Below are positions 1 through 5,736 of a stretch of 5,736 bases of DNA, one piece after another; position 1 is the stretch's first letter, and each line of letters begins with the position of its first letter. A program made the position numbers and the translations under genes. A model generated the notes under the pieces. It was given only the letters and a program-made list of their open reading frames with translations, made no database searches and was not told where the DNA came from. The stretch spans positions 1 through 5,736 of the forward strand of contig CAJAFD010000020.1 of NCBI GenBank assembly GCA_903938935.1. The letters are read 5' to 3'. This DNA is from an uncultured Opitutia bacterium. Its GTDB lineage: Bacteria > Verrucomicrobiota > Verrucomicrobiia > Opitutales > Opitutaceae.

Positions 1-64
1 CCGGTGACCTTTCGGCCACACCTGATTTCGAGTCAGGCGCGTTAGACCACTCTGCCACCTCTCC
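1..64 (-). tRNA. tRNA-Ser (anticodon CGA), 3' end cut by window edge
   Basis: Read on the minus strand, the sequence begins with the acceptor 5' strand GGAGAGG at position 64. A D-arm follows (GCAGAGTGGTCTAACGC). The anticodon stem is CCTGA/TCAGG (33-37 with 21-25) around the loop CTCGAAA. The anticodon is CGA (30-28), which reads the serine codon UCG. The long variable arm typical of class II tRNAs is present at 4-19: six pairs including one G-U, closed by a GAAA loop. This supports serine independently of the anticodon. The T arm and the 3' acceptor strand lie outside the window, so whether CCA is encoded cannot be seen. Confidence 0.95.
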
Positions 65-132
65 GGCGCAAGAGAGCGAAACGTAGGTTGCGACTCCGAA
101 AACGGAAGCCGAAAATCACCAACCCTGCGGAA

Positions 133-546
133 CTACAGATTTTCGTCCTGTCCGGGCGGTACCGGCGCTTTATTGGCGGGCAGGTGATGCGGCAGAAAAA
201 TATAGTAGTTCATCAGCCACCAACTCCGAGATGAGCGATAAAATAGCGCGGGGAATACGATGGAGCCCACGCCCGCCAAGACGATCGCCGTCGTCGTGCC
301 GATGATCTTGTAGTAGGCGAGCAACAGGATTGGAACGAGGAACACCACCAACGTCACACCGTAGTTGAGCGACATGGAGCCGAGGAAAAAACCTTCGTCG
401 TTGGCGCGCTCAATTTTAAGACCGCACGAGGGACATTCTTTGTTCACCTGAAAAAAAGTACCGGCCTTAAAGAGGGTGCGTTCACCGCAATTCGGGCAGC
501 AGTTGGTCAGGCCACGGGTGACAATCTGGACTCGGGTGACTTTCAT
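133..546 (-). CDS. DUF983 family zinc-ribbon membrane protein
   Basis: This is a small membrane protein of 137 residues from the ATG at 546. An in-frame TTG at 564 would add six residues. I prefer the ATG because family members start shortly before the RGL-x-CPxCG segment. A zinc ribbon is formed by two CxxC pairs, CPNC (residues 17-20) and CPSC (38-41), separated by a TLFKAG-type stretch. Two hydrophobic helices follow at about 61-80 and 83-103. The short hydrophilic C-terminus is rich in proline and charged residues. This order of zinc ribbon then two membrane helices is the DUF983 layout. The molecular function of the family is not established; it is found in many Proteobacteria and Bacteroidetes. 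The gene lies downstream of tsf on the same strand but behind a strong terminator, so it is probably a separate transcript. No Shine-Dalgarno motif is visible. Confidence 0.85.
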   Translation of the reverse strand: MKVTRVQIVTRGLTNCCPNCGERTLFKAGTFFQVNKECPSCGLKIERANDEGFFLGSMSLNYGVTLVVFLVPILLLAYYKIIGTTTAIVLAGVGSIVFPALFYRSSRSWWLMNYYIFLPHHLPANKAPVPPGQDENL

Positions 547-616
547 CCCAGGAGCCAAAGCCAAGGCGCGGCGCGAAGCAACTGCGGGACGCGGTCGCAG
601 CCGTGGAGCGCGGCAT

Positions 617-645
617 AAAAAAACCGCCCCCGAAGGAGCGGTTTT
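617..645 (-). terminator. Intrinsic terminator of the rpsB-tsf operon
   Basis: On the minus strand a stem AAAACCGCTCC / GGGGCGGTTTT of 11 pairs closes on a UUCG loop and runs into seven U residues. One pair (637 with 628) is G-U in minus-strand RNA but would be an A-C mismatch in plus-strand RNA. This shows that the minus strand is the working direction. The element begins 24 bases after the tsf stop codon, where the end of the operon transcript is expected. Confidence 0.9.
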
Positions 646-669
646 GAAAACTAAAGCCGAGAGCGCTAC

Positions 670-1263
670 TTAGGCGCCGAGCTGGAAGCGCGTGAAACGA
701 CGGATGATGATGTTCTCGCCCGTCTTGGCGATCTGCGCGGACAAGAAGTCTTTGATTGATTTGTCGTTCTGTTTCACGAACGGCTGATCGATCAAGCAAA
801 CGGTCGAGAAGAAGTTCTCGAGTTTACCGTCGACGATCTTCTGGACCACGGCGGGCGGCTTGCCAGCGACGGCGGCCGCAGCGATCTCGCGCTCTTTGGC
901 GAGGTCAGCTTCCGGAACTTGGTCGCGGGAGATGTAGAGCGGGTTGGCAGCGGCGATCTGCAAGCAGAGGTCGCGAACAAACGCGCGGAAATCGTCGTTG
1001 CGGGCGACGAAGTCGGTCTCGCAGTTGACCTCGATCAACACGCCCACTTTGCCACCGAGATGGATGTAGCTTTCGATCAAGCCTTCCTTGGTGGTGCGGG
1101 TGGAGAGTTTATCGAGTTTACTGCCGAGCTTCTTGCGCAGGATCGTCATGGCCTCGGGCACGCTGCCGTTGGCCTCTGTCAGGGCTTTTTTGCAGTCAAG
1201 GAGCCCGGCGCCGGTCGCGCCGCGCAGCTCGTTAACCATTTGAGCGGTGATGGGAGTGCTCAT
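670..1263 (-). CDS. tsf: Translation elongation factor Ts
   Basis: EF-Ts is the guanine nucleotide exchange factor that releases GDP from EF-Tu in the cytoplasm. The 197-residue product has the N-terminal UBA-like domain (about 5-50, with the signature LRGATGAGLLDCKKAL). It also has the exchange motif TDFVARN at 83-89. In the E. coli protein the matching Asp and Phe (here D84 and F85) contact the EF-Tu GTPase domain. The C-terminal module follows (LIDQPFV at 157-163, then a conserved end around GENIIIRRF). The length is that of the short EF-Ts type, as in Thermus and many phyla, and lacks most of the extra core subdomain of the roughly 283-residue E. coli protein. It follows rpsB by 36 bases and precedes a strong terminator, so it is the last gene of the operon. 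The ATG at 1263 has no Shine-Dalgarno motif before it (CACTGATTTCTA precedes). Confidence 0.97.
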   Translation of the reverse strand: MSTPITAQMVNELRGATGAGLLDCKKALTEANGSVPEAMTILRKKLGSKLDKLSTRTTKEGLIESYIHLGGKVGVLIEVNCETDFVARNDDFRAFVRDLCLQIAAANPLYISRDQVPEADLAKEREIAAAAVAGKPPAVVQKIVDGKLENFFSTVCLIDQPFVKQNDKSIKDFLSAQIAKTGENIIIRRFTRFQLGA

Positions 1264-1299
1264 TAGAAATCAGTGGTTTCGTTGAGAGGATGGGAAAAC

Positions 1300-2178
1300 T
1301 TACTCGGCCTTGACCGCGGCTTTTTTGGCGCGAACGGGCTTCTTGACGACGGTGGGTTCGACTTCGCCGTCGACGAGCGGGGCGATGCCGGCGGGCAATT
1401 CGACTTTGGAGAGGTCGATCTGATCGGCGGTCGTGGTCGCAGCGTGGGCGGCGGCTTGCGCAGCGGCGCCACGGTCAGCGCGACGGGTGTCGCGTTGAGC
1501 GAGGCCGCTTTGGATGGCGGCGACCACGGCATCAACGATGATGCGGATGGACTTCACGGCGTCGTCGTTGCCAGGGATCGGGTGCGAGACGGTCGCGGGA
1601 TCGGAGTTGGTATCGACCAAGCCGATGCACGGAATGCCCGAGCGAGCGGCTTCGGCGACGGCGATGGCCTCGTGGTTAACGTCGATGACAAACATCGAGG
1701 TGGGCAGGCCGGGCATATCAACGATGCCGCTGAAATTCTTCTGCATGCGGACCATCTCGCGCTTGATCGCGGATTCTTCCTTGCGGGAGAACTTCGAGAG
1801 TTCGCCGTTGGTTTCCATGGCTTGGTATTTCTTATACTTGGCGATGGATTTTTTGACGGTCTCGTAATTGGTCAGGGTGCCACCGAGCCAGCGATCGACG
1901 CAGAACGGCATGTTGGTCGTCGCAGCGGCCTCACGGATGATTTCCTTGGCTTGGCGCTTGGTGCCGACGAGGAGGACGTTGCCGCCGTTGGCGACGGTGT
2001 TTTCGAGGAAGGTCACGGCCTTCTCAAGGGCGGCGTGGGTCTTGCCCAAGTCGATGATGCTGATGCCTTGACGATGATCGAAAACGAACGGCTTGGAACG
2101 TGGGTTCCAGCGTTTGGTTTGGTGTCCGAAGTGGACGCCAGCATCGAGGAGGTCTTTAGGAGTGATATTGAGGCTCAT
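1300..2178 (-). CDS. rpsB: 30S ribosomal protein S2
   Basis: S2 binds the 30S subunit between head and body, on the solvent side near S1. The 292-residue product shows the family landmarks in order: GVHFGHQTKRWNP (14-26), a coiled-coil region around 105-150, RWLGGTLTN (97-105), IDVNHE (165-170), the GIPCIGLVDTNSDP segment (181-194) and IPGNDDA (201-207). The conserved core ends near residue 227. The last 65 residues are an extension: an Arg/Ala-rich part (230-250), a short IDLSKVELPAGIAPL segment, and a Lys-rich end (KKPVRAKKAAVKAE). E. coli S2 has about 241 residues, so this tail is long, though such tails occur in several phyla. It is the first gene of the rpsB-tsf operon. The start ATG at 2178 is preceded by GATCCC, not by a Shine-Dalgarno motif, and two hairpins lie just upstream. 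Confidence 0.97.
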   Translation of the reverse strand: MSLNITPKDLLDAGVHFGHQTKRWNPRSKPFVFDHRQGISIIDLGKTHAALEKAVTFLENTVANGGNVLLVGTKRQAKEIIREAAATTNMPFCVDRWLGGTLTNYETVKKSIAKYKKYQAMETNGELSKFSRKEESAIKREMVRMQKNFSGIVDMPGLPTSMFVIDVNHEAIAVAEAARSGIPCIGLVDTNSDPATVSHPIPGNDDAVKSIRIIVDAVVAAIQSGLAQRDTRRADRGAAAQAAAHAATTTADQIDLSKVELPAGIAPLVDGEVEPTVVKKPVRAKKAAVKAE

Positions 2179-2184
2179 GGGATC

Positions 2185-2222
2185 TATGTATCTACGTTAC
2201 ACAGGTCGGCCAGAGGGCCGCC
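2185..2222 (-). promoter_or_regulatory. Tandem hairpins in the rpsB 5' leader
   Basis: In minus-strand RNA two hairpins abut each other directly before the rpsB start. The upstream one (2222-2204) has the stem GG-CGGCC closed by CUCU and returning as GGCCG-A-CC, seven pairs with one bulged A. The downstream one (2203-2185) pairs UGUGUA with UACAUA around a seven-base loop and includes one G-U pair. Only six bases separate it from the AUG, so it covers the region where the ribosome lands. In E. coli, S2 represses its own mRNA through a structured rpsB leader. A similar role here is inference; I cannot match these hairpins to a known leader family. Confidence 0.35.
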
Positions 2223-2452
2223 TTGCGATCGTGGGATGGTTAGTTGGTTTTAGTTTATGTTTGGTTGAACAGACAGAGGGTCGAAAACAGCGAACGATGT
2301 TTCCACTGGCAAGAGCGAATTACAGCGAAACTCCGGGGCTCAAAAAGGACCGCCGAAGCCAGATTCTTGCGTCAAAGTCGGCTCAGCTATTTAATCGCCG
2401 ACGGTTGGAAAATGCCCCTTGGCGTCGCCCGTGGTTTACCTGACGCTGCCGG
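2223..2452. other. Intergenic region between rpsB and the 2453 gene
   Basis: This stretch must hold the rpsB promoter (minus strand) and possibly that of the plus-strand gene at 2453. I see an A/C-rich tract on the minus strand (about 2230-2262) but no convincing pair of -35 and -10 hexamers. The best -35 candidate, TTGCCA on the minus strand near 2310, has only a poor -10 partner (TGTTTT at 17 bases). No RNA gene, repeat or credible coding frame is visible here. Confidence 0.3.
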
Positions 2453-2803
2453 ATGGAATCCAAATCCGACTCTTGGGCACAACAATTCGGTCTCACGCTT
2501 TGCCCGGCCGCGGCTCTCGACACCGCGATCCCCGCCTCCGTTTTAGGTGTGGCGGTGATTTTCCAAACGAGCGCAGCCGGTGAAAAAATCTTTCTCGTCC
2601 TTGAATCGCGCGCCACGCCCCTGCGCCAGCACTGCCACAAACGCCTCCTGACCGCCACGCTCCCGCCGGTCGCCGCGCTCACCGTCGCGTTTAAAATCGA
2701 GCCCGTCGCCGACGATTCCCGCGAGGCCTTGGACGCAGCCTGTCGCCAACAAATTATTCTCACCGGCGAACTCCGTCGCGCCCTCCGCCCCGCCCTGCGC
2801 TGA
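2453..2803 (+). CDS. Hypothetical protein, 116 residues
   Basis: I do not recognise this protein. The frame is supported by codon use like that of its neighbours: third positions are mostly C or G, with ctc, gcc, cgc and acc preferred. An in-frame TGA at 2441 makes the ATG at 2453 the first start. The product has no signal peptide or clear membrane helix. Residues 28-50 (SVLGVAVIFQT, then GEKIFLVLES) look like two beta strands joined by a short turn. A basic patch HCHKRLL (60-66) and another strand-like stretch (VAALTVAFKIEP, 73-84) follow. The end is helical and arginine-rich (GELRRALRPALR). Three cysteines (7, 61, 97) are scattered and form no metal motif. It converges on the YkgJ-type gene with 21 bases between the stops. 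No ribosome binding site is visible. It could be a lineage-restricted protein; a spurious frame is less likely but not excluded. Confidence 0.55.
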   Translation: MESKSDSWAQQFGLTLCPAAALDTAIPASVLGVAVIFQTSAAGEKIFLVLESRATPLRQHCHKRLLTATLPPVAALTVAFKIEPVADDSREALDAACRQQIILTGELRRALRPALR

Positions 2804-2824
2804 GCCATTCGCCCGCGCAGCGCC

Positions 2825-3103
2825 TCAAAGCCCGAGCGTGCGCCGGCACAGCGCCTCACCGCGATTAAAGTCGCGGCACGTCTGCGGGCGTTGCTCGTAA
2901 ATCGTGCACAGACGAGTCGCGGCATCCAGCGCCACACACGCGCCGTCGCCGCGTTGATCCATGCAGCGCACCCCGAAGTGCTCCGTCACCAGCGCCTCCG
3001 GCACCACGTCCCCCGCCCGCAACTCGACCACTAAGTGACAACAACGCCCACAACCAGCGCAGGGCGGAACAATAAATTCGTCAGTGATAATGCCACGACC
3101 CAC
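2825..3103 (-). CDS. YkgJ-type CxxCxxCC cysteine-cluster protein
   Basis: This is a 92-residue protein of the zinc- or iron-chelating cysteine-cluster family (PF03692, YkgJ/UPF0153). The signature CxxCxxCC is complete near the N-terminus (CAGCGRCC, C15, C18, C21, C22). The second family signature, YEQRPQTCRDF (residues 69-79), follows, then a final cysteine (C86). Nine cysteines in all (also C47, C56, C66) suggest a bound metal or Fe-S cluster; the true ligand and role of the family are poorly known. The start is a GTG at 3103. Going upstream from it, no ATG, GTG or TTG occurs in frame before a stop at 3134-3136. The product is near the short end of the family but contains both signatures, so it looks intact. 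It diverges from the PLD gene across 163 bases and converges with the gene at 2453. Confidence 0.85.
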   Translation of the reverse strand: MGRGIITDEFIVPPCAGCGRCCHLVVELRAGDVVPEALVTEHFGVRCMDQRGDGACVALDAATRLCTIYEQRPQTCRDFNRGEALCRRTLGL

Positions 3104-3266
3104 GCAGCGCGTCGGGCTTATGGCGATACAAACTTATTTTTAAGCCAACATTAGCGCAGCAGACTCTCTCCAGACGGCCCAAACAAAACAGGCCACACGT
3201 GCCGCGCTGATATTTATAGGAAAAATTCTCGCTGAATACCGTGATGCGCATTGAGTCACTCGAGTC
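3104..3266. promoter_or_regulatory. AT-richer divergent intergenic region
   Basis: This region separates the divergent YkgJ-type and PLD genes and must contain at least the start signals of both. It is clearly richer in A and T than the flanking genes. It includes a CTTATTTTTAAG inverted repeat (about 3132-3143) on the YkgJ side and a TGATATTTATAGG stretch (about 3208-3220) on the PLD side that could supply a -10 element. No good -35 partner is seen for either, so no exact promoter is called. Confidence 0.3.
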
Positions 3267-3267
3267 A
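3253..3267 (+). repeat. GAGTCA direct repeat with central palindrome at the PLD start
   Basis: GAGTCA occurs twice, nine bases apart (3253-3258 and 3262-3267). The centre forms the perfect 8-base palindrome ACTCGAGT (3258-3265). The second copy runs into the ATG of the PLD gene, in the position a ribosome binding site would occupy. It could be an operator, but chance cannot be ruled out for so short an element. Confidence 0.35.
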
Positions 3268-4430
3268 TGTCCGCGCCTCGTTCGTCCGTCCTGCCCGCCG
3301 CCATCTTGGAGCCGGCCCGCTGGTTGCCCACCGGGGCCGTCGCCTACACGCGGATGCTGGAATTGATCAACCGCGCCACAGTTTCGATCCGCTGCGAGAC
3401 GTACATCTGGGGCCACGACGCGGTCGGCGCCCGATTTCTCTCTGCTCTCACTCAAGCGGCCGCACGCGGGGTCCGCGTGCAAATTCTCATCGATGGCGCC
3501 GGCTCCTCCGGCTTGCCCGACGATTATTGGTGCGCACTACACCAGGCGGGCGGCGAAGCTCGCGTATTCAACCCGCTCACCCTCGCGAATTTTTCCCTGC
3601 GCAATCACCGCAAACTCCTGCTGATCGACGACCGCGTCGCCATCACCGGCGGTTTTAATCTCGCGGCCGAATACGATGGCGACGGTGTCACCGGGGGTTG
3701 GCGTGATCTCGGTTTGGAACTGCACGATCCGCGCGCGCTTCGTCAACTCGCCGACTCTTTCGACCATCTGTTTAGCGAGCACCGCGTACGCCGCTGGTTC
3801 CTGCGCAGCCTGCAACGCGCGACCCAGGCCAATCCCTTTTCGCGCGGAGCGCCCGGGCCCGTGCTGTTCAGCGGGCCGCATCTAGGGCGCAACCAATTCA
3901 CGCATCAGCTCCTGCGGAGTCTGCGCCACGCTCGTCACGTCCGCATCGTCTCGGCCTATTTTGTGCCCGGCTTCCGCCTGCGCCGAGCCTTGCGCACCGT
4001 GGCCCGCCGCGGCGGCCACGTCGAGTTGCTGCTCGCTGGCCGCACCGATGTACCGCTCGCGCAAAGCGCCGCGCGCTCGCTTTACGGCTCGTTACTCAAA
4101 GCCGGCATCCGCATCTGGGAATACCAGCCGCAGGTGCTCCACACCAAACTCACCATCATCGACGACGCCGTTTTTGTCGGCTCGGCGAACCTCGACGCGC
4201 GTTCTCTCTCCATCAATTACGAACTCACCGTCCACCTGTGCGATCCCCTCCTCACCGAGGCCGCCGACGCTATTTTTAAAGCCGATCTCGCGCACGCTCA
4301 CGCCGTGACGTTTGACGACTGGCGCGCCTCCCGTACGTGGTTCACGCGACTGCACGGCGCTTGGGCGCGTTTCCTCCTTGCGCGCGTTGACCCGTGGCTC
4401 GCCCGCCGCCAAATCCGCCGCATTCGCTAG
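3267..4430 (+). CDS. Phospholipase D-like protein, cardiolipin synthase (ClsB-like) family
   Basis: This 387-residue protein has two complete HKD catalytic motifs. The first is H114, K116 and D121 in NHRKLLLIDD, followed by ITGGFN. The second is H292, K294 and D299 in LHTKLTIIDD, followed by VGSANLD. Enzymes of this type act as phosphatidyltransferases through a phosphohistidine intermediate; the bacterial cardiolipin synthases join phosphatidyl groups from two lipids. The spacing of the motifs, the N-terminal segment (IRCETYIWGHDAVG, 41-54) and the DARSLSINYE run (310-319) match the Cls branch better than nuclease or toxin PLDs. There is no N-terminal membrane helix, which is ClsB-like (E. 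coli ClsB is about 413 residues). The C-terminus (about 352-387) is rich in Trp and Arg and could bind membrane as an amphipathic helix. An in-frame stop at 3252 fixes the ATG at 3267 as the earliest ATG. The exact lipid product is inferred. Confidence 0.85.
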   Translation: MSAPRSSVLPAAILEPARWLPTGAVAYTRMLELINRATVSIRCETYIWGHDAVGARFLSALTQAAARGVRVQILIDGAGSSGLPDDYWCALHQAGGEARVFNPLTLANFSLRNHRKLLLIDDRVAITGGFNLAAEYDGDGVTGGWRDLGLELHDPRALRQLADSFDHLFSEHRVRRWFLRSLQRATQANPFSRGAPGPVLFSGPHLGRNQFTHQLLRSLRHARHVRIVSAYFVPGFRLRRALRTVARRGGHVELLLAGRTDVPLAQSAARSLYGSLLKAGIRIWEYQPQVLHTKLTIIDDAVFVGSANLDARSLSINYELTVHLCDPLLTEAADAIFKADLAHAHAVTFDDWRASRTWFTRLHGAWARFLLARVDPWLARRQIRRIR

Positions 4431-4486
4431 CGCAAAAACAGTTGCCAGCTCCGGCGTTTCCCCGCGCAACTTCGCCTCCGCGTCCC

Positions 4487-5736
4487 ATGCTTCGCCTCGT
4501 CCTCCCGCCCAACCTCGCCGCCGCCGTCCTCCGCGACGCCATCCCGGTAAAGGTGGAATTCGACCCACACATCGCGCCCTCCCCCGCGCTCTTTCCCGTC
4601 CTCGCTCACCTTCAACGTCTCTGCGGCACCGCCGCGCCGCCCGCTTTCCTTCAACTCACTCGCACCCAACTCCGCGAGCTCGCCGCCGCCGCCGGCCAAG
4701 AACCCATTTTTGTGCACAACGGCCAAGCCGGCGTCTGGCGCCACGCCGCACTTCTCGGTTCGACGCCACCACCACCCGCCGCACCGACTAAGCCCACCAC
4801 TTCAATCGCCGCTCGATCTCTTCCGCCGAAAAAAACCGGTGCGCCCCAGGGCCTGATCGTCGACGGCTCAGAAAATTTTCTCGCCGTCACCCTGCCCTCG
4901 CCCGAGCACCCGCAATACGCCCGCGCTCTCGAGCTCCTCAAAACCTCCGGCTTCACGCTCGACCCGTCCTCGCGCAAATGGTGGCTCCGCGACCGCCATA
5001 AAACGCTCAATTTTCTCGCCGCCCAAGGCGAACGTCTCCGCACCGGCTTCGACGCCGACTTCACGGAAAACTTCGAGAAACACACCGCGCGCCTCCGCTC
5101 CGCCGAGATCACCGCCGAAGCCACCGAAACCTCCGGCGGCTACGCCCTCAGCCTCGGGCTCAAAGCCGGCTCCGCCGACGAAGCCACGCTACGCGAAGCC
5201 ATCGCCACCAACCGCCGCTACCTCGAAGCCGGCGGCCAAGTCTACCTCATCGCTCCCGCCCAACTCGAAAAACTCGCCACCGCCCAACGCGCGCTCGCCG
5301 GCGATCCCACCGCGCCGATCGCCCCCCGCCGCGCCCAACGCGTCAGCGCCGCCCGCGTCGCCGAGGCCGAAGCCATCATCGAAGAACTCGCCCCCGGCTG
5401 GGTGCCACCCGAAACTTGGAAAACCCGCAGCGCCGCGCTCCGCCACCTCACGAGCCTCGCGCCCGCTCCGCTCGCTCCCGCGCTCGAAACCCTGCTCCGG
5501 CCTTATCAACGCCTCGGGGTCGCCTGGCTCTGGCACCTCCATCGCGCCGAACTCGGCGGCATCCTCGCCGATGAAATGGGCCTCGGTAAAACCCTCCAAG
5601 CCCTCGCGCTGCTCACCGCCGTACAAGCTAAAAAACCCGAGGCTTCCACTCCGAATTTTGCCGCCTCGCCGACCGCCGACCCCACCGGTCGCCGCCGCGC
5701 GCCCGCGCTTAACCCGCCTACTTCGTTCACCCAAAA
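4487..5736 (+). CDS. SNF2-family DEAD/DEAH-type ATPase/helicase, N-terminal part, open at window edge
   Basis: A frame of 416 complete codons runs without a stop from the ATG at 4487 to the end of the window. Near its end is the SNF2 entry: LRPYQRLGVAWL (337-348, Q-motif-like) and then the Walker A region ILADEMGLGKT (359-369, K368). These ATPases translocate on double-stranded DNA and remodel protein-DNA complexes. The first 335 residues contain no domain I can name. They include a Pro/Ala-rich linker (about 90-120) and a segment with KWWLRDRHKTLNFLA (165-179) that looks conserved. Motif Ia, the DEAH box and the RecA-like lobe 2 lie outside the window. After Walker A there is a low-complexity Pro/Ala/Thr stretch (about 382-415) where motif Ia is normally reached quickly. 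The gene lies 56 bases behind the PLD gene on the same strand, so co-transcription is possible. No Shine-Dalgarno motif is seen. A TTG at 4442 is a less likely start. Confidence 0.88.
   Translation, partial: MLRLVLPPNLAAAVLRDAIPVKVEFDPHIAPSPALFPVLAHLQRLCGTAAPPAFLQLTRTQLRELAAAAGQEPIFVHNGQAGVWRHAALLGSTPPPPAAPTKPTTSIAARSLPPKKTGAPQGLIVDGSENFLAVTLPSPEHPQYARALELLKTSGFTLDPSSRKWWLRDRHKTLNFLAAQGERLRTGFDADFTENFEKHTARLRSAEITAEATETSGGYALSLGLKAGSADEATLREAIATNRRYLEAGGQVYLIAPAQLEKLATAQRALAGDPTAPIAPRRAQRVSAARVAEAEAIIEELAPGWVPPETWKTRSAALRHLTSLAPAPLAPALETLLRPYQRLGVAWLWHLHRAELGGILADEMGLGKTLQALALLTAVQAKKPEASTPNFAASPTADPTGRRRAPALNPPTSFTQ

Noticed and set aside
1..132. Possible integration site at the tRNA-Ser gene
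   Set aside because: The 3' end of the tRNA is outside the window, and no integrase, direct repeat or foreign-looking sequence is seen next to it.
1273..2253. Long plus-strand open frame of 326 codons
   Set aside because: It is antisense to rpsB and exists because of the high GC content; rpsB on the other strand is certain.
2290..2320. Possible rpsB promoter with TTGCCA as -35 on the minus strand
   Set aside because: The partner at 17 bases, TGTTTT, matches the -10 consensus at only three of six positions.
2819..2858. Direct repeat AGCGCCTCA (2819-2827 and 2850-2858)
   Set aside because: It is nine bases long, in GC-rich sequence at the end of the YkgJ-type gene; chance is enough to explain it.
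2383..2937. Minus-strand frame of 184 codons rich in Arg and Ala
   Set aside because: It is antisense to the 2453 gene and overlaps the YkgJ-type gene in another frame; its composition is typical of a GC-rich shadow frame.
4312..4791. Plus-strand frame of 159 codons bridging the PLD end and the SNF2 start
   Set aside because: It overlaps both real genes out of frame and encodes only Arg/Pro/Ser-rich low-complexity sequence.
5189..5734. Minus-strand Gly/Glu-rich frame of 181 codons
   Set aside because: It is the antisense shadow of the SNF2 gene, whose motifs are unmistakable on the plus strand.

Overview
The window looks like an ordinary chromosomal stretch of a high-GC bacterium. It holds a translation block on the minus strand (rpsB, tsf, a DUF983 gene, a tRNA-Ser) and a set of mostly plus-strand genes to its right. 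Codons end overwhelmingly in C or G (ctc, gcc, cgc, acc). None of the protein genes has a clear GGAGG-type ribosome binding site in front of its start. With the short EF-Ts and the gene content, this fits Verrucomicrobiota of the Opitutales type best. That assignment is inference from style, not from a database match.

Left part, minus strand, read right to left: rpsB (1300-2178) encodes ribosomal protein S2. It is followed after 36 bases by tsf (670-1263), encoding elongation factor Ts, and then by a strong intrinsic terminator (617-645). Two abutting RNA hairpins (2185-2222) stand immediately before the rpsB start and could be a translational control element. Beyond the terminator lies a small zinc-ribbon membrane protein of the DUF983 family (133-546). 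A tRNA-Ser(CGA) follows, whose 3' end is cut off by the window edge (1-64).

Right part: an unrecognised 116-residue protein (2453-2803, plus) converges on a small cysteine-cluster protein of the YkgJ type (2825-3103, minus). An AT-richer divergent intergenic region separates the latter from a phospholipase-D/cardiolipin-synthase-like protein with two intact HKD motifs (3267-4430, plus). After 56 bases comes the N-terminal part of a SNF2-family ATPase (4487 to the window end). It is open to the edge, ends soon after its Walker A motif, and has a long atypical N-terminal region.

The rpsB-tsf pair is a conserved translation operon. The right-hand genes do not form an obvious pathway. I see no mobile element, CRISPR array or clearly new system. 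The points most worth a second look are the rpsB leader hairpins, the unusual architecture of the SNF2 protein, and the orphan 116-residue protein.
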